Shown here piece by piece: positions 16,321 through 25,504 of a stretch of DNA of 64,000 nucleotides. The stretch spans positions 124,001 through 188,000 of the forward strand of contig JACRBG010000051.1 in NCBI GenBank assembly GCA_016234595.1. The letters run 5' to 3'. The number at the start of each line of letters is the position of its first letter. Position 1 is the stretch's first letter. Position numbers and translations under genes: made by a program. This DNA is from Chloroflexota bacterium (lineage in GTDB: Bacteria > Chloroflexota > Anaerolineae > Aggregatilineales > J027). Under the pieces are notes generated by a model. That model was not told the DNA's origin, made no database searches, and saw only the letters and a list, made by a program, of their open reading frames with translations.

Positions 16321-18513
16321 CTATTCCGGCACAACCTCATAGGCTTTGCCGTCCAATACAAAGATGACCTGCTCGCCAACCGCATAAAACTCGGCCACTC
16401 GGTCATCTGTGTCCAACAGTTCAAAGTAGGCATCACTTAGGAACACAATTTCTTCGGGTTCCATCGTATCTGCATCATAGGTCGTATCAATCCAAACCCC
16501 ATCTCGCCAGACAAAGGTGCGATCCCCTACGACCTGCATAGGTTGTTGCGGGGCATAATAGCCCTCGTTGACATTCCCTTCGCCGCCGCTCCCCGTAGCC
16601 ATTGAGGTCGGCATGGCTGCTGGAGCAGGCGCATTGGACATCGTACTGGCATCTTCCGCCGCCTGTACCGCTACTGAACCAGAAGCCACACCAGCCGATT
16701 GGCCGACTTGGGCCTCCGTATTGCGTAACGCTTCATCCCGACCCGCTTGGGAGAAAATATCATCCTCGGTAATCAGGAATGAGGTGTAGGGCGTGATAAT
16801 CCCATAGCGGATGCTGAGGCGTACAATACTGTCCACCAATTCTGGATTCTCGCCATTTAAGCGAATTTGATTAAGCAATTCTCCGATGCGGCGCGTGGCC
16901 CACAAGCGTGGAATGAGTTCTTCACCGCCTGCATTGGCTCGGAAATCCAGTTCGCTATAGGTAAAGGACTGGGTATCATTTTCAACCTTGCCGCTTAAAC
17001 GCAGCGTAGCGTTATCCGCGTCCCCACGATAGCGTCCAGTGATAATCAACTGTGATCCCACGAATAAATCTGGCAAATTATCAATGGCGGGATAGACGTC
17101 ATAGACGCTGACGCCATCAATTTCCAGATTCAAATCGGTCAACACAGGCGAATTGATTTTGTTATACAGCGTGCTGACTTCTTCATCCACCCGTTCGGTT
17201 GGGCGCACATAAGCGGATGTCCCACCAAAATTTTGACTTAGTTGATCCAGCAGCACCGTATCCACATCATCACCCACGCCAAAGGTGAAAAACCGCACAT
17301 TTTCAGGAGCATTGGCTTTCACATTGGCTAAAATGGTTGCACCGTTCGTTTCGCCTTCGGTGGCTAGGCCGTCGGTCAAGAACAGCACGACCGTCTGACG
17401 TTCGCGCCCATTCATATTGAGTGCCGTTTGCAAGGCATCGTCAATATTCGTGCCGCCAATCGCCTCAAGGCCGCTAATCCAACCTTTTGCATCACCGACC
17501 GCATCTAGGCCTTGCATATCATTGGCATAAATGTTGACTCCGGTGCTAAACACCACCAGATTAAAACGGTCTTCGCTGTTGAGGTTATCCAGCACATATT
17601 TAGCGGCAGTGCGGGCCTGATCCCATTTTTCGCCAAACATTGAGCCAGACTGATCCAGCACAACAATCACATCTTTGGGAATGACACGGCTCTCATCCAC
17701 TTCGACGGGGGGTGCCACCAGCACGACAAAAAAGCCGTCTTCACTGGCGCTTTCCCGATAGGTCAGCAGATTAAGGTTAATGTCCTCGCTGGACACGCCA
17801 TAGTACAAGCTGAAATCGGTTGATTCTTGGGTGTTGGTAGTCTCAAAACCCGCCGCAAACGAGGTATCGCTCTTACGGTCAATCGCAATGGGGTGGGTCG
17901 GCGAATAGATATTGCTAATCGGGTCATTCGATTCAACGCTGACATGAATGCTCAATTCCCCAACCGGTAGGGGTGAGACATGGCGGGTCTGTAGCGGGTA
18001 AACATAGTGTACCAAGCCGCTTTCAACAGGCAGCAATTGGGTATATTCAATTTGGAGGGTACGCTGACCACCTGCCGGAATGGGGAACACATTTGCTTGG
18101 ATGGCATCTGTTCCAACATACTCTAACAATGCAGGGTCACGCATTTGGCGTACAATCTGGTCATAAATGGCACGGGCTTCGTCTTTTTCCAAAACTTGGG
18201 CTTGGACAGCCACACCATCAATAATCATCTTTAAATCCGAGATGGTGACGCCACGTGGCAGGGGGAAAACATACGTGCCCTCAGCCTGCACCGATCCTTC
18301 ATTGACAAACACTTGCTCAATGGTCGTGTGGGCAATCTGGTTGGTAATCTCAACCGAGACACGATGCGACTTAATGAATACAGCGGTAGTAGAGGTTTGG
18401 GTCATTCCGGTGATGGATGTGGTGTCTTGTTGGGCCATCACAGGAATTACACTCGCAACTACCATGACCAGCCCCAAAGTCAGGGCTATAATCAGGGATG
18501 CTTTAGCTCTCAT
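16321..18513 (-). CDS. Secreted VIT and von Willebrand A domain protein
   Basis: The 730-residue product has a signal peptide (1-27, ending PVMA-QQ), a VIT domain (about 35-160, with AHTTIEQVFVNEGSVQAEGTY shortened here to the typical TYVFPLPRGVTISD), and a vWA domain starting about residue 280. The metal site DQSGSM lies near 286. The same order is found in inter-alpha-trypsin inhibitor heavy chains and their bacterial relatives. The C-terminal third has an Ala/Ser/Gly-rich linker and a last domain with VFLSDAYFELLDTDDRVAEF. The role is probably adhesion or a surface assembly. There is no LPXTG or anchor helix. Confidence 0.88.
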   Translation of the reverse strand: MRAKASLIIALTLGLVMVVASVIPVMAQQDTTSITGMTQTSTTAVFIKSHRVSVEITNQIAHTTIEQVFVNEGSVQAEGTYVFPLPRGVTISDLKMIIDGVAVQAQVLEKDEARAIYDQIVRQMRDPALLEYVGTDAIQANVFPIPAGGQRTLQIEYTQLLPVESGLVHYVYPLQTRHVSPLPVGELSIHVSVESNDPISNIYSPTHPIAIDRKSDTSFAAGFETTNTQESTDFSLYYGVSSEDINLNLLTYRESASEDGFFVVLVAPPVEVDESRVIPKDVIVVLDQSGSMFGEKWDQARTAAKYVLDNLNSEDRFNLVVFSTGVNIYANDMQGLDAVGDAKGWISGLEAIGGTNIDDALQTALNMNGRERQTVVLFLTDGLATEGETNGATILANVKANAPENVRFFTFGVGDDVDTVLLDQLSQNFGGTSAYVRPTERVDEEVSTLYNKINSPVLTDLNLEIDGVSVYDVYPAIDNLPDLFVGSQLIITGRYRGDADNATLRLSGKVENDTQSFTYSELDFRANAGGEELIPRLWATRRIGELLNQIRLNGENPELVDSIVRLSIRYGIITPYTSFLITEDDIFSQAGRDEALRNTEAQVGQSAGVASGSVAVQAAEDASTMSNAPAPAAMPTSMATGSGGEGNVNEGYYAPQQPMQVVGDRTFVWRDGVWIDTTYDADTMEPEEIVFLSDAYFELLDTDDRVAEFYAVGEQVIFVLDGKAYEVVPE

Positions 18514-18613
18514 GGATGCAAATATTCTCCTTAAAAGGCTAAGTGACCTTTTATGTGCAGGACGCTGACCAGAGCAAAAAAGTTCCCTTTTAACACTGAA
18601 ACGAGTATTTCGT

Positions 18614-19792
18614 ATGGAAAAAGTACAAGCGGATATCCAGCATTTGGCTCAAACCATTGGCATCCGTCCGCCCCTGTCCCAAGAAGAATACGAAGCAGGG
18701 CAATATGTCCTAAGTCGTCTGCGTGAAATTGGTTTGACCGATCTACAAGAACAACCCTTCTACAGCATCCGGCGCATCGGCGAACGGCTTGGGTTTACCA
18801 CCCTCGTTGCCAATTTTGGGATACTCATTGGCGCAATCGGCAGCGGCAAATCACGTCTATTGCGTTTGCTGGGGGTGACTCTAACCCTCGTGGCTCATCA
18901 TAACCTTCGCCGAGCTCTGATGGGTCGTGCCCCGCTGGGTGAATGGTTTTGGCCGCAGCGCCGTTCGCACAATATCATCGCGCGTCTCCCCTCCCAATCC
19001 AACCAAGCCCAAGCGCGGGTCGTGCTGTTGGCCCATCTGGATACCGACACGGCTCGATTTTCGGCTCAACCGCCTATACGCCCCTACAGCCCCTATCTAT
19101 TTAGCAGTCTACCCGCCCTAGCTTTTGCCGGAGCGTTGTTGACCGCCTTGAATGCTCCGGTGTGGTTGCGGCGTATGGTCAGTGCTTTGATGATTGGGCA
19201 GGCGGGTTTGGTGATGGCTGATGAAATTGGGTCAGCTAGCCCCGGTGCTAATGACAATGCCTCTGGGGTGGCCTTGCTGCTCCAACTAGCCGAGGAATTA
19301 ACTCAGCACCCCCTTGCCGATACCGAAGTAGTTTTGGCCTTCACAGGCTGCGAAACCGCTGGTTGCAATGGTGCTGCCGAACTCGCCGCCAAATATGGCA
19401 AAGAATGGGCGTCAGCATGGTGGTTGGTCATTGATAGCGTTGGCGCAGGTGAATTGTGCTGGGTCACCGAACATGGCTGGGCCGCTGATTTTGGCTCCCG
19501 CTATCATTCTGATCCTGACTTGATGTGTATTCTAGAACAGGTGGCAGCGGCTAACCCCACGCTGGGCATCATGGGTCGCCCCCTGATGACTGTCAATGCT
19601 GTTAGGCCACTGGTCGCCAATGGTTGTAAGGCCGCAGCGGTGATGGGCTATGAACGCGCCGGCAACACGCCGACCCAATGGCGACAAACTGGTGATACTC
19701 CCGCCATTTTGAATCCTGCTACTCAACAACGGGCCTATGAATTTATTCAGGCCATCCTAGCCAAAATAGATGAGGACACACCCAAAAAATGA
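18614..19792 (+). CDS. M28 family peptidase-like membrane protein
   Basis: The 392-residue product matches the M28 aminopeptidase fold: HLDTD (near residue 141), GANDNASG (near 213), CETAGCNG and IDSVG supply zinc ligands. The last ligand His, normally in a WHTxxDT-like motif, appears replaced by Arg in WRQTGDT (about 356), so activity is doubtful or altered. Hydrophobic stretches at about 60-95 and 165-200 may be membrane segments inserted in the fold. Its stop overlaps the ABC ATPase start by four bases (ATGA), so it belongs to that operon. Confidence 0.78.
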   Translation: MEKVQADIQHLAQTIGIRPPLSQEEYEAGQYVLSRLREIGLTDLQEQPFYSIRRIGERLGFTTLVANFGILIGAIGSGKSRLLRLLGVTLTLVAHHNLRRALMGRAPLGEWFWPQRRSHNIIARLPSQSNQAQARVVLLAHLDTDTARFSAQPPIRPYSPYLFSSLPALAFAGALLTALNAPVWLRRMVSALMIGQAGLVMADEIGSASPGANDNASGVALLLQLAEELTQHPLADTEVVLAFTGCETAGCNGAAELAAKYGKEWASAWWLVIDSVGAGELCWVTEHGWAADFGSRYHSDPDLMCILEQVAAANPTLGIMGRPLMTVNAVRPLVANGCKAAAVMGYERAGNTPTQWRQTGDTPAILNPATQQRAYEFIQAILAKIDEDTPKK

Positions 19793-20724
19793 TTGAAGTC
19801 CAAAATCTGGTCAAAAAATATGGCGATTTTACTGCCCTGCATGGCATTTCCTTCAAAGCCAAGGAAGGCGAAATTCTAGGCTTTTTAGGGCCAAATGGTG
19901 CGGGTAAAACGACCACTATGCGGATTTTAACGGGGTTTATGCCGCCGACCTCTGGCCTTGCCAAAGTTGCGGGTCACGATATTTTTGATGAATCCCTCGC
20001 CGCCCGTGAAAAAATCGGCTACCTGCCGGAAACTGTCCCACTCTACCCCGATATGACCGTGCAAGGCTATCTGGAATTTATGGCAGAACTCCGCCATGTG
20101 CCTAACCGCAAAAAACGTACCAAAGAGGTGCTGGAACTGGTTGGGATGGATCAACGGGCGAAAAGTCTTATCCGCAGCATTTCCAAAGGGATGCGTCAGC
20201 GCGTCGGTTTGGCTCAATCTTTGATTCACAATCCACCTGTCTTGATTTTAGATGAACCCACCATCGGTCTCGACCCAGCCCAAGTGGCGGATTTACGGTC
20301 ATTTATCCGCGACCTGCGCACCCAACACACTGTCATGTTCAGCACCCATATCCTTTCCGAAGCCGAGCAAATTTGTGACCGTGTGGTCATCATCAATCGC
20401 GGGCAAATTGTGGCTCAGGGTGCTCCGCGCGATCTGCGGACAAAATTGAACCTAGGCAGCCGGATTTATGTTGAAGCGCGTGGTCGGGCTGACCAAAAAA
20501 CGTTGGCGAATACACTGGCAAAAGTGCAGGGTGTCAAATATGCCGAACCCTACCAGAACGGCGTTGTGGTCAACCTCAAAGATAATAAAGATGTGCGGCC
20601 TGCCCTTGCTGCTGCGGTGTTAGAAAACGGCTTAGAATTGCTGGAACTTCGCCCGGTTGCCATTACCCTCGAAGAAATTTTCCTTGAAGTCACGTCACCG
20701 TTGGGAGAAAGCCACGATGCGTAA
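19789..20724 (+). CDS. ABC transporter ATPase (GldA/CcmA-like)
   Basis: The 311-residue ATPase has Walker A GPNGAGKTT (about residue 36), the signature SKGMRQRVGLAQ, Walker B VLILDEPTIGLDP and the H-loop STHILSEAE. The C-terminal 80 residues match the regulatory tail seen in ABC-2 type exporters. With the permease and GldG-like genes downstream it forms the export system first described with gliding motility in Bacteroidetes, but widespread in non-gliding bacteria. The substrate is unknown. It overlaps both neighbours by a few bases. Confidence 0.9.
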   Translation: MIEVQNLVKKYGDFTALHGISFKAKEGEILGFLGPNGAGKTTTMRILTGFMPPTSGLAKVAGHDIFDESLAAREKIGYLPETVPLYPDMTVQGYLEFMAELRHVPNRKKRTKEVLELVGMDQRAKSLIRSISKGMRQRVGLAQSLIHNPPVLILDEPTIGLDPAQVADLRSFIRDLRTQHTVMFSTHILSEAEQICDRVVIINRGQIVAQGAPRDLRTKLNLGSRIYVEARGRADQKTLANTLAKVQGVKYAEPYQNGVVVNLKDNKDVRPALAAAVLENGLELLELRPVAITLEEIFLEVTSPLGESHDA

Positions 20725-21484
20725 CATCTGGACAGTCTATAAGCGTGAACTGCGCCAATATTTTGTCTCACCCATCGCCTATCTGGTCATGTTTGCGGTG
20801 CTGCTGCTGATTGGCCTGAATTTCAATACCGATTTGCAAGACCGCGCCAATTTTGAACCCGCTGATGGCACAGTCGTCTTGAGTACCTTCGCCTTTTTAA
20901 TGGTCTTTTTTGCACCCTTGCTGACCATGCGCCTCTTTGCCGAAGAAACCCGTGAAGGCACGCTCGAATTAATGCTGACCATGCCTATCCGTGACCATGA
21001 ATTAGTGATAGGTAAGTTTTTGGGCGCATGGGCCTTCTATAGCATTATGCTCTTGGTCACACTGGTCTATCAGGGCATTTTGCTCTCCCTGACCAACTTC
21101 GACCCCAACCCCGCCCTATTGCAATCTGAACTCGACCTTGGCCCCATTATTGGGGGTTATATTGGCATCTGGTTATTCAGCGGAGCCACTATCGCTATCG
21201 GCATGTTTTTCTCGGCCATGACCGAAAATCAGATTATCGCAGGCTTTCTTAGCATGGCGGTTTTGTTTATTTTGTGGGTCGGTGACTTGGCTGGTTTGTT
21301 ACCCGCATCCATCGTTAGTACTCGCGTGGCTGAGGCGTTGCGGGTCATTAGCCTTCAATCGCACTATTCGACCTCATTCCTAGAAGGGGTCATCCGGCCT
21401 GAAGATGTCTACTTTTATGCTGCGGTGATGTTTATTATGCTGTTTGTGACAACCCGTTTGATCGAATCGCGGAGGTGGCGATAA
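20717..21484 (+). CDS. ABC-2 type permease
   Basis: The start is taken at 20717 (MRNIWTVYKRELRQYFVSP), eight bases inside the ATPase gene, with GGGAGAAAG upstream; the frame is open to 20657. The 255-residue product has six membrane helices and the ABC-2 permease pattern, YKRELRQYFVSPIAYLV near the N-terminus and EETREGTLELMLTMPI in the coupling region. It is the membrane half of the ABC exporter encoded by its neighbours. Confidence 0.88.
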   Translation: MRNIWTVYKRELRQYFVSPIAYLVMFAVLLLIGLNFNTDLQDRANFEPADGTVVLSTFAFLMVFFAPLLTMRLFAEETREGTLELMLTMPIRDHELVIGKFLGAWAFYSIMLLVTLVYQGILLSLTNFDPNPALLQSELDLGPIIGGYIGIWLFSGATIAIGMFFSAMTENQIIAGFLSMAVLFILWVGDLAGLLPASIVSTRVAEALRVISLQSHYSTSFLEGVIRPEDVYFYAAVMFIMLFVTTRLIESRRWR

Positions 21485-23272
21485 ATGAACTTCCGTCAGG
21501 CATTTCAATCACTCGATTTACCTAAACTATCCCGTTGGGGAGCCATGATTGGCGCGGTCTCACTGCTCATCGCCCTCATTATTTTCCTTGCCCAAGAAAA
21601 ATTGACTAATGAGGCCTTTGCCGCGCTGGTAATTGGGGTAATCGGCCTAGGCGCATGGATGCTCATCGCTCCTGATGAATTGCGGGGTTGGCTGAGTGGC
21701 CGTCAGATTTATTATGGCACAGGCACAGTCGTTGTCACGGTCATTTTTGTGGGCTTGGTCTCGGCTGGTTATGCTGTTGTGCAGCGCCAGCAAATTACGG
21801 GCGATCTCACCACCTATCAAAAATTCACCCTCGATAACGTATCCATTGATGCGGTCAATCGCCTTATCGAGCGTATGAACCAAGTCGAACAAAGTGGAAC
21901 TGAGGCCGATGGTAGCCCCTTAAAAATTACGGCCAAAATCGTCGGATTCTATCCGCGTAGCCAATTGCGTGAACGCGAAGCCGCCGACATCATCCTGCGC
22001 CAGTTTGTCAACGCGGGGAAGGGTAAAATTAAGGTCGAGTATATTGATCCCGACGAAAACCCCTTGCAAGCCAGTCGTTATGGTTATGGCCTTGACAGCG
22101 CCAGTGGATCAACGATTGGCCCGCTGTTTTTGACTCTTGTGGATGAAAATGACGACACCCGAGGTTTCCAACCGCTGGTGATCGGGGAGCCGAATGAACG
22201 AAATATCTCCACCCAGATTGTCCAGCTCTTGGTGGCAGGTCAATTTAAGGTGTATTTTATTACCGGGCATATTGAAGACGAAATCACTTCCGAAGCCAGT
22301 CTGGGCCTCTCCAAAGCGGCCACTGGATTAACCGATGGGCTTGGCATTGACGTTGCTGAACTGGATTTATCCCAAGTCGACGCCATTCCAGACGACGCCA
22401 GCGCGATTATGATTATCGCCCCGCAAACCGACTATTCGGAAAGCGACATCGCCAAAATTGATGCCTATATCCAGCAAGGCGGACGAATGCTCATTGCGGC
22501 TGACCCTCCTTATGTGGACAGTCGGTTGACATCTGGGGGTAACAATCAGTCCTTTTTAAAGGACGGTCTGTTTAATCAATATCTCTGGCACGAATTTGGG
22601 GTGCGCTTCCGCGAAGATATAGTTTCCGACCCACTTTCTTCTACCGAAGATAGTGACTTGAACCTTGTGGTGCAACAATTTAGCAGCCATGCCGCCGTTG
22701 CTAATTTTCCCAACACATCGCCGATTTTCAGCCTAGTACGCTCCATTGAGTTGCTTGAGGATACTTCGGCTGGCGTACCTGAACCCGACACCAATCAGGG
22801 TAAATATGTGCGCTCGCCCTTGCTTGGCTCCAGCGAGGAATCGTTTGCCGAATTTGGCCTGCCCGATGCGGATGGGAATTACAGCCTGACGCTCATCAAT
22901 TTAGATAACCCTACTGATTTTACTGAAGGGGTGGATATTCGTGGCCCTTTGACCATTGCTGCCGCCATCCAATTGCCGCTGGAGGATCAACAAACCGTCA
23001 CCCCGCGCATTGTTCTAGTAGGCGATGCCGATTGGATGACCAACCAGTTGGTTTCCCAAGCCGCCAATAGCTATCTGTTGCAAAGTTTGGTGGACTGGTT
23101 AATCGGCTCGGCTGATCTGGTCACACCACCCGCCGCCAGCCGACCCGACTTGCTGCCCGTCACCGTCAGTAACCAAGAACGCAGTCGGATTCAATTGATT
23201 ACTTTGATTCTCCTTCCCGGCTTGGTCTTAGGGGCAGGGGTCGTGATGTGGGGCACGCGCCGCCGCAATTAG
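21485..23272 (+). CDS. GldG-like ABC auxiliary protein
   Basis: It begins directly after the permease stop. The 595-residue product has two or three helices at the N-terminus (about 15-115), then a large soluble region of the ABC_transp_aux type: VEYIDPDENPLQASRYGYG, YFITGHIEDEIT and GGRMLIAADPPY. A last membrane helix (about 568-590, LILLPGLVLGAGVVMW) ends in RRRN. This matches the GldG auxiliary subunit found beside GldA/GldF-type exporters. It probably handles a substrate outside the membrane. Confidence 0.85.
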   Translation: MNFRQAFQSLDLPKLSRWGAMIGAVSLLIALIIFLAQEKLTNEAFAALVIGVIGLGAWMLIAPDELRGWLSGRQIYYGTGTVVVTVIFVGLVSAGYAVVQRQQITGDLTTYQKFTLDNVSIDAVNRLIERMNQVEQSGTEADGSPLKITAKIVGFYPRSQLREREAADIILRQFVNAGKGKIKVEYIDPDENPLQASRYGYGLDSASGSTIGPLFLTLVDENDDTRGFQPLVIGEPNERNISTQIVQLLVAGQFKVYFITGHIEDEITSEASLGLSKAATGLTDGLGIDVAELDLSQVDAIPDDASAIMIIAPQTDYSESDIAKIDAYIQQGGRMLIAADPPYVDSRLTSGGNNQSFLKDGLFNQYLWHEFGVRFREDIVSDPLSSTEDSDLNLVVQQFSSHAAVANFPNTSPIFSLVRSIELLEDTSAGVPEPDTNQGKYVRSPLLGSSEESFAEFGLPDADGNYSLTLINLDNPTDFTEGVDIRGPLTIAAAIQLPLEDQQTVTPRIVLVGDADWMTNQLVSQAANSYLLQSLVDWLIGSADLVTPPAASRPDLLPVTVSNQERSRIQLITLILLPGLVLGAGVVMWGTRRRN

Positions 23273-23358
23273 TGCCCTATTTATTGGACAGAGAAAACCA
23301 ACAACTAACCTTTGTCCTCAAAATTTAGGCAAAATATATACGCCTAACTAACGTAACC

Positions 23359-23402
23359 GGTGTAGTATATAAAAACGGCATCCACTACACCTTTTGGTTT
23401 TT
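23359..23402 (+). terminator. Hairpin after the GldG-like gene
   Basis: GGTGTAGT (23359-23366) pairs with ACTACACC (23384-23391), then TTTTGGTTTTT. It may be a terminator or attenuator between the GldG-like and DUF4340-like genes. Confidence 0.55.
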
Positions 23403-23420
23403 AAAGGCCGTACTACCGTG

Positions 23421-23442
23421 CATTGAATTTTTCAATGTTTTT
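23421..23442 (+). promoter_or_regulatory. Hairpin abutting the DUF4340-like start codon
   Basis: CATTGAA (23421-23427) and TTCAATG (23431-23437) pair perfectly, followed by TTTTTG, only 11 bases before the ATG at 23449. No ribosome-binding site is visible there, so the structure may control translation or stop transcription. Confidence 0.35.
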
Positions 23443-23448
23443 GTACAT

Positions 23449-24120
23449 ATGAACCAAAAACGTGTAAGAAAATCAAATTTGCCGTATACTGTGATGTTGC
23501 TGCTGTTTGCTGGTTTAATGGTTGGTTTGTTAATTGATAACGGCCCACCTTTTCAACCTAAAGCCAACAACGCAACCCCAGCCGCGATTGAAGCACCCAT
23601 TTTTGGCCCAGAGCAGTCTCTTGACGATATTATTGGGATTCGGCTTGTCAGCCACGTTGCAGATGCGTCTATTTTATTGGTACGCGGTCAAGACAATTCA
23701 TGGGTACGGGGGGATGTCGCCAATGCTGTGCCCGACCCAACAGCGGCAGAGTTTGCGACAGAAGTGATTTACAACCTATGGTTGACTCAACTCGTAAAGT
23801 TTGATGCAACGAGTGATCTCAGCCAATATGGTCTCGATCCGCAACCCCAATTTGTGGTAAGTTTTGGGGTGATTGCGTACAATCAAAGTAATGGTAATGA
23901 GGTAAAGGATACCACCTTGCATATTGGCTCCCTTAACCCCGATCAAACCGCCTATTACGCGGTTTTTGCCGACGGTGTGACCAATGCCCGTCTAGGGGAA
24001 TGGGTCTACCTCATTGACAAAGAAAGTATCAACACGTTGATGGACTTGCTGGCGACCAATTTTGCGCCATTAGACGCCACACCACCGGCGGATGAAAGTC
24101 AAACGCCGCCGACTTCGTAG
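23449..24120 (+). CDS. DUF4340-like membrane-anchored protein
   Basis: The 223-residue product has an N-terminal anchor helix (about 11-28) after a basic RVRKSN, then an outer domain with DDIIGIRLVSH, SILLVRGQDNSWVRGD and YNLWLTQLVKFDATSDLSQYG, ending in LHIGSLNPDQTAYYAVF. This is the DUF4340 pattern, and DUF4340 genes commonly follow GldG-type genes. It is shorter than usual (300 or more), with one copy of the fold. A 176-base gap with two hairpins separates it from the operon upstream. No ribosome-binding site is seen before the ATG. Confidence 0.72.
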   Translation: MNQKRVRKSNLPYTVMLLLFAGLMVGLLIDNGPPFQPKANNATPAAIEAPIFGPEQSLDDIIGIRLVSHVADASILLVRGQDNSWVRGDVANAVPDPTAAEFATEVIYNLWLTQLVKFDATSDLSQYGLDPQPQFVVSFGVIAYNQSNGNEVKDTTLHIGSLNPDQTAYYAVFADGVTNARLGEWVYLIDKESINTLMDLLATNFAPLDATPPADESQTPPTS

Positions 24121-24154
24121 CACCGATCTGGGGACAGCCAGTTAGCAAAACATG

Positions 24155-24184
24155 GCCCTACCCTGTGCGGTAGGGCTTTCTTGT
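24155..24184 (+). terminator. Rho-independent terminator before the sigma factor gene
   Basis: GCCCTACC (24155-24162) pairs with GGTAGGGC (24169-24176), with a CTGTGC loop and then TTTCTTGT. Confidence 0.8.
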
Positions 24185-24237
24185 CGTAACGACTTGCATA
24201 AATGAACGTAAAGCGGGAAACTTTGAAGGTATAACGC

Positions 24238-25491
24238 ATGACAATGACACTGACCATGCCCACAACAATTGAGGTGAACAAACAGTTGACCATGCAGGAG
24301 CAACTGACGCTTCTAGCCGAGAAAAAAGGCTACATCACCTATGATGATATTCTAAAGACCCTGCCGCCCGAAGACAAAGAAAATGTGCCGTTAATCGAAA
24401 AGCTCTTTGACGAGCTAACGGAAGCGGGCATTGCGGTCTTAGAAGCGCCACCGGAAGATGATGAAGAGCCCGATCTGGATTCGCTCGAGGAATTCGTGCT
24501 GGATGAAGACGAAGCCCTAAGCGAAATCGAGCTTCTGACACCTGATCTTTCCAAAGATGCGGGCTATCAACAGGCTATCGAGACGGATGATGTTGTCGGG
24601 TTATATCTCAAAGAAGCCGGCCATATTCCATTGCTAACGGCGGACGAAGAAGTCTCGCTTGCCAAACGCATGGAGGCTGCCGAATTCGCTGTTGCCCAAA
24701 TCGAAGAGATGGGCGATCTGATGGATGATGACATGCGCGAACGCCTACAGACCATTATTGATGATGGTGGTTTGGCCCGCGAACATCTGATTCGTGCCAA
24801 TTCACGTTTGGTCATCAGCGTCGCCAAAAAATTCGTGGGTCGTGGTGTTCCCTTCCTTGATTTGATTCAAGAAGGCAACATCGGCCTTATTCGGGCCGTC
24901 CGCAAATTTGAGTATCAACGCAAGCACAAATTCAGCACCTATGCGACATGGTGGATTCGCCAAGCCGTTAGCCGTGCTGTTGCCGATCAAGGCCGTACCA
25001 TTCGTGTTCCGGTCCACATGGGCGATCAACTCAACAAGATGCGTCGCACCAGCCTTGAATTGCAGCAATCATTGGGTCGCGATCCCAACCCGGACGAAAT
25101 TGCCGACCGGATGGAAACGACCTCCGATAAAATTCATACCCTCATGGAAATTTCGCGCCGTCCGATGAGCCTCGACACGCCCATTGATGACGAAGGCGAT
25201 ACCAATCTGGGTGATTTTATCGAGGACACCAGCAGCCCTGCGCCCGATGAATTGACCATGCAGAATTTGCTGCGTGAACAATTAGAATTGGTCTTAGCCC
25301 GCCTGCCAGAGCGTGAAGCCCATATCCTGCGCCTGCGTTATGGTCTGTTGGACGGCGAAACCCACACGCTCGAAGAAGTGGGTCGGCAAATTGGCGTCAC
25401 CCGTGAGCGCGTCCGTCAATTGGAAGCCCAAGCCCTAAATCGTCTGCGTCGTTCATCGGCGCACACCCTGTTGGTTGATTATCTGCGCTAA
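24238..25491 (+). CDS. RNA polymerase sigma-70 factor, primary type (copy 1)
   Basis: The 417-residue factor has a region 1.1-like N-terminus (about 15-70, KKGYITYDDILKTLPPEDKE), an acidic linker, region 1.2 (DDVVGLYLKEAGHIPLLTADEE), region 2 ([20 protein letters not shown], then [16 protein letters not shown]), region 3 and region 4 with LEEVGRQIGVTRERVRQLEA. It directs core polymerase to promoters. GAAGGT lies eight bases before the ATG. A second sigma-70 of similar kind is at 61829. Since this copy has region 1.1 it is the better candidate for the housekeeping RpoD. A membrane protein gene follows 13 bases on. Confidence 0.92.
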   Translation: MTMTLTMPTTIEVNKQLTMQEQLTLLAEKKGYITYDDILKTLPPEDKENVPLIEKLFDELTEAGIAVLEAPPEDDEEPDLDSLEEFVLDEDEALSEIELLTPDLSKDAGYQQAIETDDVVGLYLKEAGHIPLLTADEEVSLAKRMEAAEFAVAQIEEMGDLMDDDMRERLQTIIDDGGLAREHLIRANSRLVISVAKKFVGRGVPFLDLIQEGNIGLIRAVRKFEYQRKHKFSTYATWWIRQAVSRAVADQGRTIRVPVHMGDQLNKMRRTSLELQQSLGRDPNPDEIADRMETTSDKIHTLMEISRRPMSLDTPIDDEGDTNLGDFIEDTSSPAPDELTMQNLLREQLELVLARLPEREAHILRLRYGLLDGETHTLEEVGRQIGVTRERVRQLEAQALNRLRRSSAHTLLVDYLR

Positions 25492-25504
25492 TAGGTGAAA
25501 GACG

